Below are positions 1 through 6,712 of a stretch of DNA of 13,377 nucleotides, in pieces. The notes beneath the pieces were generated by a model, which saw nothing but the letters and a program-made list of their open reading frames with translations, searched no databases and was not told where the DNA came from. The translations under genes were made by a program, and so were the position numbers. Every line of letters starts with the position of its first letter. Position 1 is the first letter of the stretch. Source of the DNA: Pseudobdellovibrionaceae bacterium (GTDB lineage: Bacteria; Bdellovibrionota; Bdellovibrionia; Bdellovibrionales; UBA1609); NCBI GenBank assembly GCA_026712605.1, contig JAPORL010000063.1, positions 5,627-19,003 on the forward strand, written 5' to 3'.

Positions 1-41
1 TCCGGGACTCTTTTAAAATAACATTGCCAATCTTTTGCCAT
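1..41 (-). CDS. Possible start of a further gene after the DUF58 gene (partial, cut by the window edge)
   Basis: An ATG lies 11 bases past the DUF58 stop codon, and its frame stays open to the window edge (MAKDWQCYFKRVP, 13 codons). DUF58 genes are commonly followed by further genes of the same cluster, such as small membrane proteins and BatA/BatB-type von Willebrand proteins, so a tightly spaced next gene is expected. There is no clear Shine-Dalgarno sequence, and another frame is open here too but without a start codon. Thirteen residues are too few to assign a family. Confidence 0.35.
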   Translation of the reverse strand, partial: MAKDWQCYFKRVP

Positions 42-52
42 TTTTTATCACA

Positions 53-919
53 CTAAGCTCTTTTTCTAAAAAAATTTATCAAAGGCTGATAAATATCTTT
101 TTCACAATCAATAATAATCTTATCTGATTTACTATTTACAAATTGTTTATTTCTTAATTCTCTTTTTTCTTTTAAAGATTGTTTTAATTTATTCTTTAAA
201 AAGTAAGAGGAAAAATCTATTGTTTTTAATTGTCCTGTTTCCATATCCTCTACATCTACTAAACCTAAATCTGGAATATCATGTTCAAAAGGATCAGAAA
301 TAATTAAACTAACAATTTCATGTTTTTTTTCCAATTGCTTTAAAGATTTTTCAAAAGAAATAGCTCCTAAAAAATCACTTAAAATAAAAATATGGCTTTT
401 TCTTTTTAAAACTTTATATAAAAAAGAAAGCGCTTTATTTATATTTGTTTCAGAAGATTTTTTTTTAAAACCACAAATTTCCCTAATCACACGAAAACTG
501 TGTGTATTTCCTTTTTTAGGAGGAATATAAAGCTCTATATCCGAAGAGAAAAGTAATAAACCTAAAGTGTCTTTATTTTTCAAACTGCAAAAGGCAATCA
601 AACTAGCTAGTGAATCTGTCACAGATTTTTTAGACAGTGATCCTGCTCCAAAATCCATAGAAGAGCTAATATCAACAGCTAAAATAATTTGAGCCTGTTT
701 GTCTTCTTCAAAGGTTTTTATATAAGGTTTGGACATTTTAGCTGTTAAATTCCATGAAATAGAGCGAACATCATCACCAAAAACATATTCTCTCACATCA
801 GAAAAAACCATCCCTTCTCCTTTAAAAGCAGAATGATACGCTCCTGAAAAAATAGAATTTACTTTTCTTCTAAGGCGTATATCAATTTGCTTAACTTTAT
901 TCATCAGTTCTTTATTCAT
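53..919 (-). CDS. DUF58 domain protein (von Willebrand A-like), partner of MoxR
   Basis: This 288-residue protein carries the DUF58 signature at residues 34-70 (GEG, then SDVREYVFGDDVRSISWN, then a Y-K-T-F-E-E segment). A vWA-like core follows, with a metal-site motif DISSS at 83-87, a possible MIDAS threonine at 158 (ETN) and an aspartate in the strand ending LSDF near 180-183. No signal peptide or membrane helix is visible, so this is the short soluble form of the family, not the longer membrane-anchored one. It starts one base after the moxR stop, with AGAGG (926-930 on the plus strand) about 6 bases before its ATG, so the two genes are almost certainly co-transcribed and perhaps translationally coupled. 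Family members work with MoxR AAA+ ATPases as chaperone or assembly factors for envelope or metalloprotein complexes. The client cannot be told from the sequence. Confidence 0.9.
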   Translation of the reverse strand: MNKELMNKVKQIDIRLRRKVNSIFSGAYHSAFKGEGMVFSDVREYVFGDDVRSISWNLTAKMSKPYIKTFEEDKQAQIILAVDISSSMDFGAGSLSKKSVTDSLASLIAFCSLKNKDTLGLLLFSSDIELYIPPKKGNTHSFRVIREICGFKKKSSETNINKALSFLYKVLKRKSHIFILSDFLGAISFEKSLKQLEKKHEIVSLIISDPFEHDIPDLGLVDVEDMETGQLKTIDFSSYFLKNKLKQSLKEKRELRNKQFVNSKSDKIIIDCEKDIYQPLINFFRKRA

Positions 920-920
920 A

Positions 921-1871
921 TTAAACCTCTATATCTTTTAAAATTTTATGAATGATTTTCTCTTCTGTTATATCTTCAGCTTGAGCTTCATAAGATAAAA
1001 TAATACGATGTCTTAAAATAAGAGGCGCTAACCTTTTCACATCATCTATAGAAACAAAGTCACGACCTTCAAAAAAAGCAAGAGACTGTATAGCCTTAGG
1101 AAAATTAACGGTGGCTCTGGGAGAAGCTCCAATTTCAATCCAACTCTCCAGTTCTGGAAAACCATAGTTTTTTGGCTTTCTAGTAGCTAAAACCAGATCC
1201 ACAATATATTTCTTAATTTTTTTATCAATATGCACTTTCTGAATATTGGTTTGAATATCAAAAATATCAACTGGGCTCAAAACAGAAGCTATTTGTTGAT
1301 TCTGATTTTCTAATTTGAAATTCAAAATAGCCATTTCTTCATTTTCAGTAGGATAATCTACTTTAATTTTAAATAAAAATCGATCCGTTTGCGCTTCAGG
1401 TAAGGGAAAAGTCCCCTCTTGCTCAATGGGATTTTGTGTTGCTAAAACTAAAAAGGGCTTTGGCAAAGGATAAGTCGTTTCTCCAATAGTCACTTGTTTT
1501 TCCTCCATAGCTTCCAATAAAGCGCTTTGAACTTTAGCAGGAGCTCTATTAATTTCATCTGCTAACAAAATGTTTGTAAAAATAGGTCCTTTTTTTGCAG
1601 TAAATTCTCCAGTAGAAGAATTAAACACCATAGTTCCAATAATATCAGAAGGTAAAAGATCAGGTGTGAACTGCACCCTTTTAAATTTAAGAGAAACCGC
1701 TTTGGCAACAGTAGAAACAGAAAGTGTTTTAGCCAAACCCGGCAAACCTTCAATTAAAATATGTCCTTCTGTAAAAAGACCTATGAGTATCCCTTGTATC
1801 ATATCCTCTTGTCCTACTATAATTTTTTTAACCTCTTGAACTAATTCAATGATACGATTAGATTTTGTCAT
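921..1871 (-). CDS. moxR: MoxR-family AAA+ ATPase
   Basis: This is a 316-residue AAA+ protein of normal MoxR length. It has Walker A EGLPGLAKT at 41-49 (the GxPGxAKT form usual in MoxR), pore-region residues near 66-82 (VQFTPDLLPSDIIGT), Walker B ILLADEINRA at 101-110, sensor 1 ATQNP at 144-148, a DRF motif at 163-165 and sensor 2 GASPRA at 248-253. The C-terminal lid runs to the end. The ATG is preceded by a strong GAAGGAG sequence (complement at 1878-1884). It is the first gene of the leftward cluster and is divergent from rnhB across about 160 bases. MoxR proteins use ATP hydrolysis to remodel or insert cofactors into client complexes, usually with a vWA or DUF58 partner, which is the next gene. 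All catalytic motifs are intact. Confidence 0.95.
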   Translation of the reverse strand: MTKSNRIIELVQEVKKIIVGQEDMIQGILIGLFTEGHILIEGLPGLAKTLSVSTVAKAVSLKFKRVQFTPDLLPSDIIGTMVFNSSTGEFTAKKGPIFTNILLADEINRAPAKVQSALLEAMEEKQVTIGETTYPLPKPFLVLATQNPIEQEGTFPLPEAQTDRFLFKIKVDYPTENEEMAILNFKLENQNQQIASVLSPVDIFDIQTNIQKVHIDKKIKKYIVDLVLATRKPKNYGFPELESWIEIGASPRATVNFPKAIQSLAFFEGRDFVSIDDVKRLAPLILRHRIILSYEAQAEDITEEKIIHKILKDIEV

Positions 1872-2031
1872 GCCAAACTCCTTCTTTTTTAATAAGCTAA
1901 AAACATTGCTAAGTTACCTCTTTTTTTAATAGAAAACAAGAGACAGTTTTATTTTAAATTCTTAAGTTTATATTTAAAAATTAATTTTCAAGTTGCTTCT
2001 ATATATTTTAAGAAGTTAAACTTTTAAGGAA
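1872..2031. promoter_or_regulatory. Divergent intergenic region between moxR and rnhB
   Basis: These 160 bases must hold the promoters of both the leftward moxR cluster and rnhB. The sequence is very AT-rich. A TATATT at 2002-2007 is a possible -10 for rnhB, but I find no convincing -35 at the usual distance, and on the other strand several TATAAA-like sequences compete. The only firm signal is the moxR ribosome binding site at 1878-1884. No small gene or hairpin is evident. Confidence 0.35.
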
Positions 2032-2622
2032 ATGATATATCCCCCTGTTGATTATAATTCTTTCCAGCCCCATCCTGTTGTTGGAATTGACGAAGCGGGA
2101 AGAGGCTGTTTAGCTGGTCCTGTTTTTGCAGGAGCTGTTATTTTAAGCTTTCCTGAAAAATTTAAAGATTCCAAGCTACTGACTGCAAAAAAAAGAGAAT
2201 TTTTTAGCCAACAAATTAAAGAAAAACATAAATTTGCAATTGGAGTAGCCAATTTAGAAGAAATTGAAAAACTGAATATTCAAGGCGCTAGTTTATTGGC
2301 TATGAAAAGAGCTGTTAATCAACTTAAGATTTCAACAGGACACCTTCTTATTGACGGTTCTTTTTGTATCAAAGAGCTAACTCAATTCTCTCAAACTCCT
2401 CTTGTCAAAGGGGATAGGAGAGCCCATCCTATTTCAGCCGCAGGGATTTTAGCTAAAACAGAAAGAGATAAAATGCTAACGAAATTAAGCAAAATTTATC
2501 CTGAATATGGTTTTGATAAGCACAAAGGCTATGCTACTCAAATACACAAAAAAGCCATAAAAAAATACGGACCTTGCCCTATACATAGAAAGACTTTTTC
2601 AGGAGTGAAAGAATATCTTTAA
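2032..2622 (+). CDS. rnhB: Ribonuclease HII
   Basis: RNase HII cleaves the RNA strand of RNA:DNA hybrids and starts removal of single ribonucleotides misincorporated in DNA. The 196-residue protein has the usual bacterial length. Metal-binding acidic residues are all present: D20 and E21 in GIDEAGRG, D108 in LLIDGS, and D146 in ILAKTERD. Also visible are KGD at 126-128, the PISAAGILAK segment and the C-terminal YGFDKHKGYAT and HRKTF motifs. The ATG is preceded by AAGGA only one base upstream, which is too close for a normal ribosome binding site; the frame is closed by a stop a short way upstream and no better start is evident. The stop codon overlaps the stop of the convergent downstream gene. 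Confidence 0.95.
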   Translation: MIYPPVDYNSFQPHPVVGIDEAGRGCLAGPVFAGAVILSFPEKFKDSKLLTAKKREFFSQQIKEKHKFAIGVANLEEIEKLNIQGASLLAMKRAVNQLKISTGHLLIDGSFCIKELTQFSQTPLVKGDRRAHPISAAGILAKTERDKMLTKLSKIYPEYGFDKHKGYATQIHKKAIKKYGPCPIHRKTFSGVKEYL

Positions 2623-4181
2623 GCCACTTTAGGGACATTATAATTAGTTTGAAAAAACTTTAATATATTCTCTTCAATCTGTTGAATTTTTCCATAAGAG
2701 ACAGGATTTAAACTAAAGCCAACAAATATATTAACTAAATTACCTTTAACATCTTTTATTGGTATAGCTGTTACATGTTTAGGATACTCCTCCCATCCCA
2801 CTTGAGAAAAAAACTTTTTATTAGCTGGAGTATCTACAATAAAACCATTATAAGAATGACCTTTTTTTACAATTTTAAATAAAGAATAATCATCTAAATC
2901 AATAGAAATATCTTTGTATTTTTTAATCTTACCTGTCCAAGTAATAGGAATAGCTTTATTTTCTTCAACAACTAATACTATAGAGGTGCAATAAAAAGAT
3001 TTTGTGTATTTCCATAAATCTCCATAATTATATGATAGAGAATAATGTGAAGAGCTTTTAGTTACAGAATCAACAAACATAAACTTTGTATTTGTTTGCT
3101 CTGAAGAGTCTTCTGTTTGGTTTTGTTGGGATTCTTTTTCAAAGTTTTTCATAACAATGATATTATCATCAACAGGCGATCTCCCCGGAAAAGTATTATT
3201 ATCTTCCACAACTCTTTCTTCTTCTTGTTCTGGAAAACTAGCTTGTTTTTTTAAATTCATCGCTGGCTCTATTTTTGTTGCTTTATCTAGGGGTTTTTTC
3301 ACAGGCCTATCTGGATGGACAGCTTGTGGAGTAAGAACAGTTGATCTCCCCGGAAAAGTATTGTTATCTTCCACAACTCTTTCTTCTTCTTGTTCTGGAA
3401 AACTAGCTTGTTTTTTTAAATTCATCGCTGGCTCTATTTTTGTTGCTTTATCTAGGGGTTTTTTCACAGGCCTATCTGGATGGACAGCTTGTGGAGTAAG
3501 AACAGTTGATCTTCCGGGAAAAGTATTATTATCTTTCACAACTCTTTCTTCTTCTTGTTCTGGAAAACTAGCTTGTTTTTTTAAATTCATCGCTGGCTCT
3601 ATTTTTGTTGCTTTATCTAGGGGTTTTTTCACAGGCCTATCTGGATGAACAGCTTGTGGAGTAAGAACTGAGTTTTTTGCTAAAGATTCACTTTTTTTTA
3701 TAGTTGGTGATTTTCTCTCTAATTTTTCAAGTTCAATTTTCCTTGTAACTTCTTTTTTGATAAAATTTGATAAACTCTGAACAAACTTCCACATGATCTT
3801 TAAAGATTGATAGGTTATTAAAATATACCTGACATCAAAATTTGATATTTGTATTTTTTGTTCTGGTGGCTCTACACATCCAATAAAAACTGTATTATTA
3901 AAAAAGGCAACTGGTAAAATTTCTTCGCTCCAATCGTACAAATCTTTGACTTTATTCCATTGATTTTTAGTCATTAAGTTTTGTTCAAAAAATATTCCTT
4001 TTAGAAAAGGTATTTGATAGTAATCAATAGCCCAATCAAAATACTCTCTGGAATTTAAATGTCTATTTTTTAAGGCAGAAAAAGTAAGGCTTTTTGAGAT
4101 ATTTTCATCTTTCCACTTCTTAAGATTCTCATCAGAAACTGACAGACCACTTATCCAAGGATATTTTTTATTTAATTCCAT
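2619..4181 (-). CDS. Repeat-containing protein with GspE-N/MshEN-like N-terminus and GAF-like C-terminus
   Basis: This 520-residue soluble protein has no clear named family. Residues about 30-125 resemble the small N-terminal domain of type II secretion and pilus ATPases (GspE-N/MshEN), with IDYYQIPFLKG, then EEILPVAFFNNTVFIGCVEPPE; the ATPase domain itself is absent. Residues 172-336 are three tandem 55-residue repeats rich in K, E, P and Q, probably a flexible linker. Residues about 385-510 resemble the GAF-like domain common in delta-proteobacterial signalling proteins (DYSLFKIVKKG, then NGFIVDTPANKKFF, then PKHVTAIPIKD). The two domain calls are from pattern memory only. The gene is alone on its strand between rnhB and the desulfurase gene. 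Its start has no strong Shine-Dalgarno. A regulatory or scaffold role in secretion, pili or motility is possible but unproven. Confidence 0.75.
   Translation of the reverse strand: MELNKKYPWISGLSVSDENLKKWKDENISKSLTFSALKNRHLNSREYFDWAIDYYQIPFLKGIFFEQNLMTKNQWNKVKDLYDWSEEILPVAFFNNTVFIGCVEPPEQKIQISNFDVRYILITYQSLKIMWKFVQSLSNFIKKEVTRKIELEKLERKSPTIKKSESLAKNSVLTPQAVHPDRPVKKPLDKATKIEPAMNLKKQASFPEQEEERVVKDNNTFPGRSTVLTPQAVHPDRPVKKPLDKATKIEPAMNLKKQASFPEQEEERVVEDNNTFPGRSTVLTPQAVHPDRPVKKPLDKATKIEPAMNLKKQASFPEQEEERVVEDNNTFPGRSPVDDNIIVMKNFEKESQQNQTEDSSEQTNTKFMFVDSVTKSSSHYSLSYNYGDLWKYTKSFYCTSIVLVVEENKAIPITWTGKIKKYKDISIDLDDYSLFKIVKKGHSYNGFIVDTPANKKFFSQVGWEEYPKHVTAIPIKDVKGNLVNIFVGFSLNPVSYGKIQQIEENILKFFQTNYNVPKVA
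3174..3668 (-). repeat. Three in-frame 165-base tandem repeats inside the 520-residue protein gene
   Basis: Copies run 3504-3668, 3339-3503 and 3174-3338. In protein order, the first and second differ at 5 of 165 bases and the second and third at 3, by direct comparison. At protein level only one residue changes between the first two copies (K or E in ERVV-K/E-DNN), and T becomes P near the end of the third. The unit begins VLTPQAVHPDRPVKKP and ends NNTFPGRST. As 165 is a multiple of three, copy number can change without breaking the frame. Confidence 0.97.
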
Positions 4182-4221
4182 GTTTATTTTTTCGGCTTTT
4201 TAGGTTAAAAAATTTAATTAA

Positions 4222-5376
4222 ATGAAGCCTTTAGATAAAAATCGTATTTATTTAGACCATAATGCTACAACAGAACCCCGATTTTCTGCAAAAAAAGCTG
4301 TTAAAAAAGCCTTAAATTATTGGGGTAATCCCAGTTCTATCCACCAAGATGCCAGTAAAGCTAAAAATCTACTTTGGTCAGCTCGTCAAAATTTAAGCCA
4401 TTTTTTAAACTGCCATCCTTTAGAAATCATTTTCACTAGTGGGGCTAGTGAATCCAATAATTATGCTATAAAAGGGCTGTTTCAAGTTCAAAATAAAACA
4501 AGAAATGAACTCATTATTTCATCAGTAGAGCATCCCAGCGTTTTATACACAGCTGACTTCCTCTCGCAGAAGGGTTTTAAAGTCCACAAAATTCCTGTCT
4601 CTAAACAAGGTTTTTTAGATGAAGCTTTTTTTGAAAAACATTTAAGTGAAAAAACTCTTTTAGTTTCTATTATGTCAGCTAATAACGAAACAGGAGTTAT
4701 TTTTCCCATTGAAAAATGGGTAAAAAAAATCCACGAAAAAGGAGCTTTATTTCATAGTGACATGGTTCAATTTTTAGGTAAAAGAAAAGTGGATTTAAAA
4801 AAACTAGAAATTGATTTAGCGAGTTTTTCTGCTCATAAATGCTATAGTCTTCAAGGTTGTGGCATTTTGTACTGCAAAAAAGGAATTATGTTAGAAAGTT
4901 TAATTCATGGAGGTCCCCAAGAACGACAAAGAAGAGCCGGAACAGAAAATTTAACAGGAATCGTTGCTTTTGGTTCAGTAGCTAAAGAAGGAGATATTAT
5001 TTTAAAAAAAACTCAAAAATTAAAATCCTTAAGAGACAATATGGAAAAATACATTTTATCTCATCTTAAAAAAGTAGAAATCATAGGGCATAAAGCTCTT
5101 AGGCTGGATAACACTTCCTGCCTTTGTATCTCTGGTATTCATGGAGAAACTCTGCTCATGAATTTAGATCTTAAAGGGATCTCTGTAAGTGTTGGCTCGG
5201 CTTGTGGCTCTGGAAAATTAAAATCCAGCTCTGTTTTAACTGCCATGGGCTTTACACAAAAAGAAGCTTTTAGCTCTATTCGTATCAGCTTGGGAATAGA
5301 AACAACAAAAGAACAAATTGAATATTTCCAAAAAGCTCTTGTAGAATCTGTTAATAGACTCAGAAACTTGGAGTAA
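4222..5376 (+). CDS. Class I cysteine desulfurase (NifS/IscS type)
   Basis: A PLP enzyme that takes sulfur from L-cysteine as a protein persulfide and releases alanine. At 384 residues it has NifS/IscS length. Visible features are YLDHNATTEP at 10-19, H104 (VEHPSV), NNETG at 154-158, D180 and Q183, the PLP lysine K206 in SAHKCYSLQGCG, GGPQERQRRAGTEN at 230-243 and the mobile catalytic loop GSACGSGKLKSS with C328. The PLP site is unusual for the family (SGHK-x-x-GPKG is typical), with extra cysteines at 207 and 213. No iscU, iscA or iscR lies beside it, so it probably does not head an ISC operon; tRNA thiolation or a general sulfur role is possible. The start has only a weak upstream TAGGT. 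It is distinct from sufS in this window. Confidence 0.92.
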   Translation: MKPLDKNRIYLDHNATTEPRFSAKKAVKKALNYWGNPSSIHQDASKAKNLLWSARQNLSHFLNCHPLEIIFTSGASESNNYAIKGLFQVQNKTRNELIISSVEHPSVLYTADFLSQKGFKVHKIPVSKQGFLDEAFFEKHLSEKTLLVSIMSANNETGVIFPIEKWVKKIHEKGALFHSDMVQFLGKRKVDLKKLEIDLASFSAHKCYSLQGCGILYCKKGIMLESLIHGGPQERQRRAGTENLTGIVAFGSVAKEGDIILKKTQKLKSLRDNMEKYILSHLKKVEIIGHKALRLDNTSCLCISGIHGETLLMNLDLKGISVSVGSACGSGKLKSSSVLTAMGFTQKEAFSSIRISLGIETTKEQIEYFQKALVESVNRLRNLE

Positions 5377-5397
5377 GCTAGCACTCCTACTTTTTTT
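5370..5397 (+). terminator. Probable intrinsic terminator of the NifS-type gene
   Basis: GGAGT (5370-5374) pairs with ACTCC (5383-5387) around an 8-base loop, and a run of seven T (5391-5397) follows three bases later. The stem begins inside the last codon and stop of the desulfurase gene. The stem is short (5 pairs), so efficiency is uncertain, but its position at the convergent gene end fits. Confidence 0.45.
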
Positions 5398-5476
5398 AAA
5401 AAGTTTGACTGATAGAAATTTAAAGCATTAAATCATTTTATTATAAGAAAATTACTTTTATTTCTGGTCGGAAAGT

Positions 5477-6652
5477 TCAATCTAGTTTTCTTAGCTTTTG
5501 AATCATATCATAAAGTCCAATAGCTGATACTTGATCAGAAATAGGGTAAGAATCTTCTCCCGCATATACTATAAAGGATTGAGTGGGCTTTAAATCAGAA
5601 CAAGCTTGATAAAAACCTCTTTCAATTTTAGGGGATAAAGACCTCTTGATCTCAATAGCCCAAAGTGTTTGATCTTTATGCTCTATCAACAAATCAATCT
5701 CAGCTCCAGCAGAGGTTTTATAAAAAAAAGCCGGTGACCTCCAAGGTAAAATAGACAATAAACTTTCTAAAACAAAAGCCTCCCAACTCATTCCTAATAC
5801 GGGATGACCCATAAGCTGTTCCATGGATTCAAGACCTAAAAGAGCATGAACAAAGCCACTGTCTCTTATGTAAATTTTAGGCGCCTTAACAAGCCTTTTT
5901 CCAATATTAAAATGATAGGGTCTGAGCCTACGAATAAGAAACAAGTCGGACAACAAGTCTATATAACGATTGATAGACTGAGCGCTAAGCCCAAGAGATT
6001 TAGCCAACTTAGAGGCGTTTAATAAACAAGCTTGATTGTGAGCTAACATAGTCCAAAGTCGCTCTAAAATTTCTGCTGGGATACGGGGACCAAATAAAGA
6101 CACATCTCTTTCTAAGTAAGTTCTTATAAAATCCTTTCTTAAAATCATGCTTTCTTTATCACTTTTTGCCAGATAACTATTTGGAAAACCGCCTCTTAAC
6201 CATAACTGCTCGTAAGCCTTCCGTTTTTTATCAACTTCCAATGGAGAAAAAGGCGTCATCTCTATATAAGCAATTCGTCCAGCTAGAGACTCTCCAGATT
6301 GTTTCAATAAATCAATTCCAGCCGAGCCAAGAATTAAAAACCTCCCCTTAGCTTTTTTCCGGCGACGAGCTTTATCAATCACTCCACGAAGAGTTGGAAA
6401 CAGATCGGGAACACGATGAATTTCATCTAAAATAATCAAGCGATCCTCCATGCTTTCAAAAAATAATACAGGATTACTAAGGCGATTTCGATCATTTCGA
6501 TCCTCCAAATCAAGATAAAGAGCTTTGGGGTATTCTTTAGCTATTTGATGGGCTAAGCTTGTTTTACCCACTTGCCTAGGGCCAATTAAAGCAGTAACGG
6601 CTTGATAACTTAAAGCTTGTCTGACTTTATCAGCTATTATTCTAGGTATCAT
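5477..6652 (-). CDS. AAA_14 / DUF4143 family ATPase
   Basis: This 391-residue protein has the standard two-part layout of the family. An AAA_14 ATPase domain carries Walker A GPRQVGKT at 24-31, Walker B RLIILDEIH at 71-79 and LILGSA at 107-111. A winged-helix-like stretch follows (LAKSLGLSAQSINRYIDLL, 216-234), then a DUF4143 domain with SWEAFVLE near 289 and a nuclease-fold-like E-x-D...E-x-K pattern (AEIDLLIE at 317-324, AIEIKRS at 332-338). Members are numerous, often horizontally spread, and have no firmly known role. It lies 60 bases after sufS on the same strand but has no link to Fe-S assembly. Hand counts of two 120-base samples give 40 and 43 percent GC, against 33 percent in a sufS sample, which hints at acquisition. 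Its ATG directly follows AAGG and lies within a palindrome. Confidence 0.92.
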   Translation of the reverse strand: MIPRIIADKVRQALSYQAVTALIGPRQVGKTSLAHQIAKEYPKALYLDLEDRNDRNRLSNPVLFFESMEDRLIILDEIHRVPDLFPTLRGVIDKARRRKKAKGRFLILGSAGIDLLKQSGESLAGRIAYIEMTPFSPLEVDKKRKAYEQLWLRGGFPNSYLAKSDKESMILRKDFIRTYLERDVSLFGPRIPAEILERLWTMLAHNQACLLNASKLAKSLGLSAQSINRYIDLLSDLFLIRRLRPYHFNIGKRLVKAPKIYIRDSGFVHALLGLESMEQLMGHPVLGMSWEAFVLESLLSILPWRSPAFFYKTSAGAEIDLLIEHKDQTLWAIEIKRSLSPKIERGFYQACSDLKPTQSFIVYAGEDSYPISDQVSAIGLYDMIQKLRKLD

Positions 6653-6691
6653 CCTTGTAAATTAACCAATTTATGGAAGATTTGCAAGGAT
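6651..6691 (-). promoter_or_regulatory. 41-base imperfect palindrome covering the ATPase start codon
   Basis: On the plus strand ATCCTTGTAAAT (6651-6662) is matched by ATTTGCAAGGAT (6680-6691), giving 12-base arms with one mismatch. Inside them a 17-base spacer holds a second short pair, CCA/TGG, placed symmetrically. The arm nearest the gene contains the AAGG and the first bases of the ATG of the AAA_14/DUF4143 gene. There is no T-run after it on either strand, so it does not look like a terminator. It could be an operator for autoregulation or an mRNA hairpin that hides the start. Confidence 0.6.
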
Positions 6692-6712
6692 AATTTAATA
6701 TATCTATTTCTC

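Noticed and set aside
1562..1839. Antisense open frames over moxR, and similar ones over rnhB, the desulfurase and ATPase genes
   Set aside because: All lie opposite strongly conserved coding regions and lack ribosome binding sites and protein motifs.
3157..3648. Long plus-strand open frame opposite the repeat region
   Set aside because: It exists because the 165-base repeat has no stop codon in that antisense frame and its length is a multiple of three. The encoded residues show no family pattern, while the minus-strand frame is long and has recognisable flanking domains.
3174..3668. Repeat array as a CRISPR or other non-coding array
   Set aside because: The units are 165 bases with no spacers, stay in frame and lie inside a 520-residue coding region.
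5389..5404. ACTTTTTTTAAAAAGT palindrome as a bidirectional terminator
   Set aside because: The stem is nearly all A-T with almost no loop; only the T-run is likely used, together with the GGAGT/ACTCC stem upstream of it.
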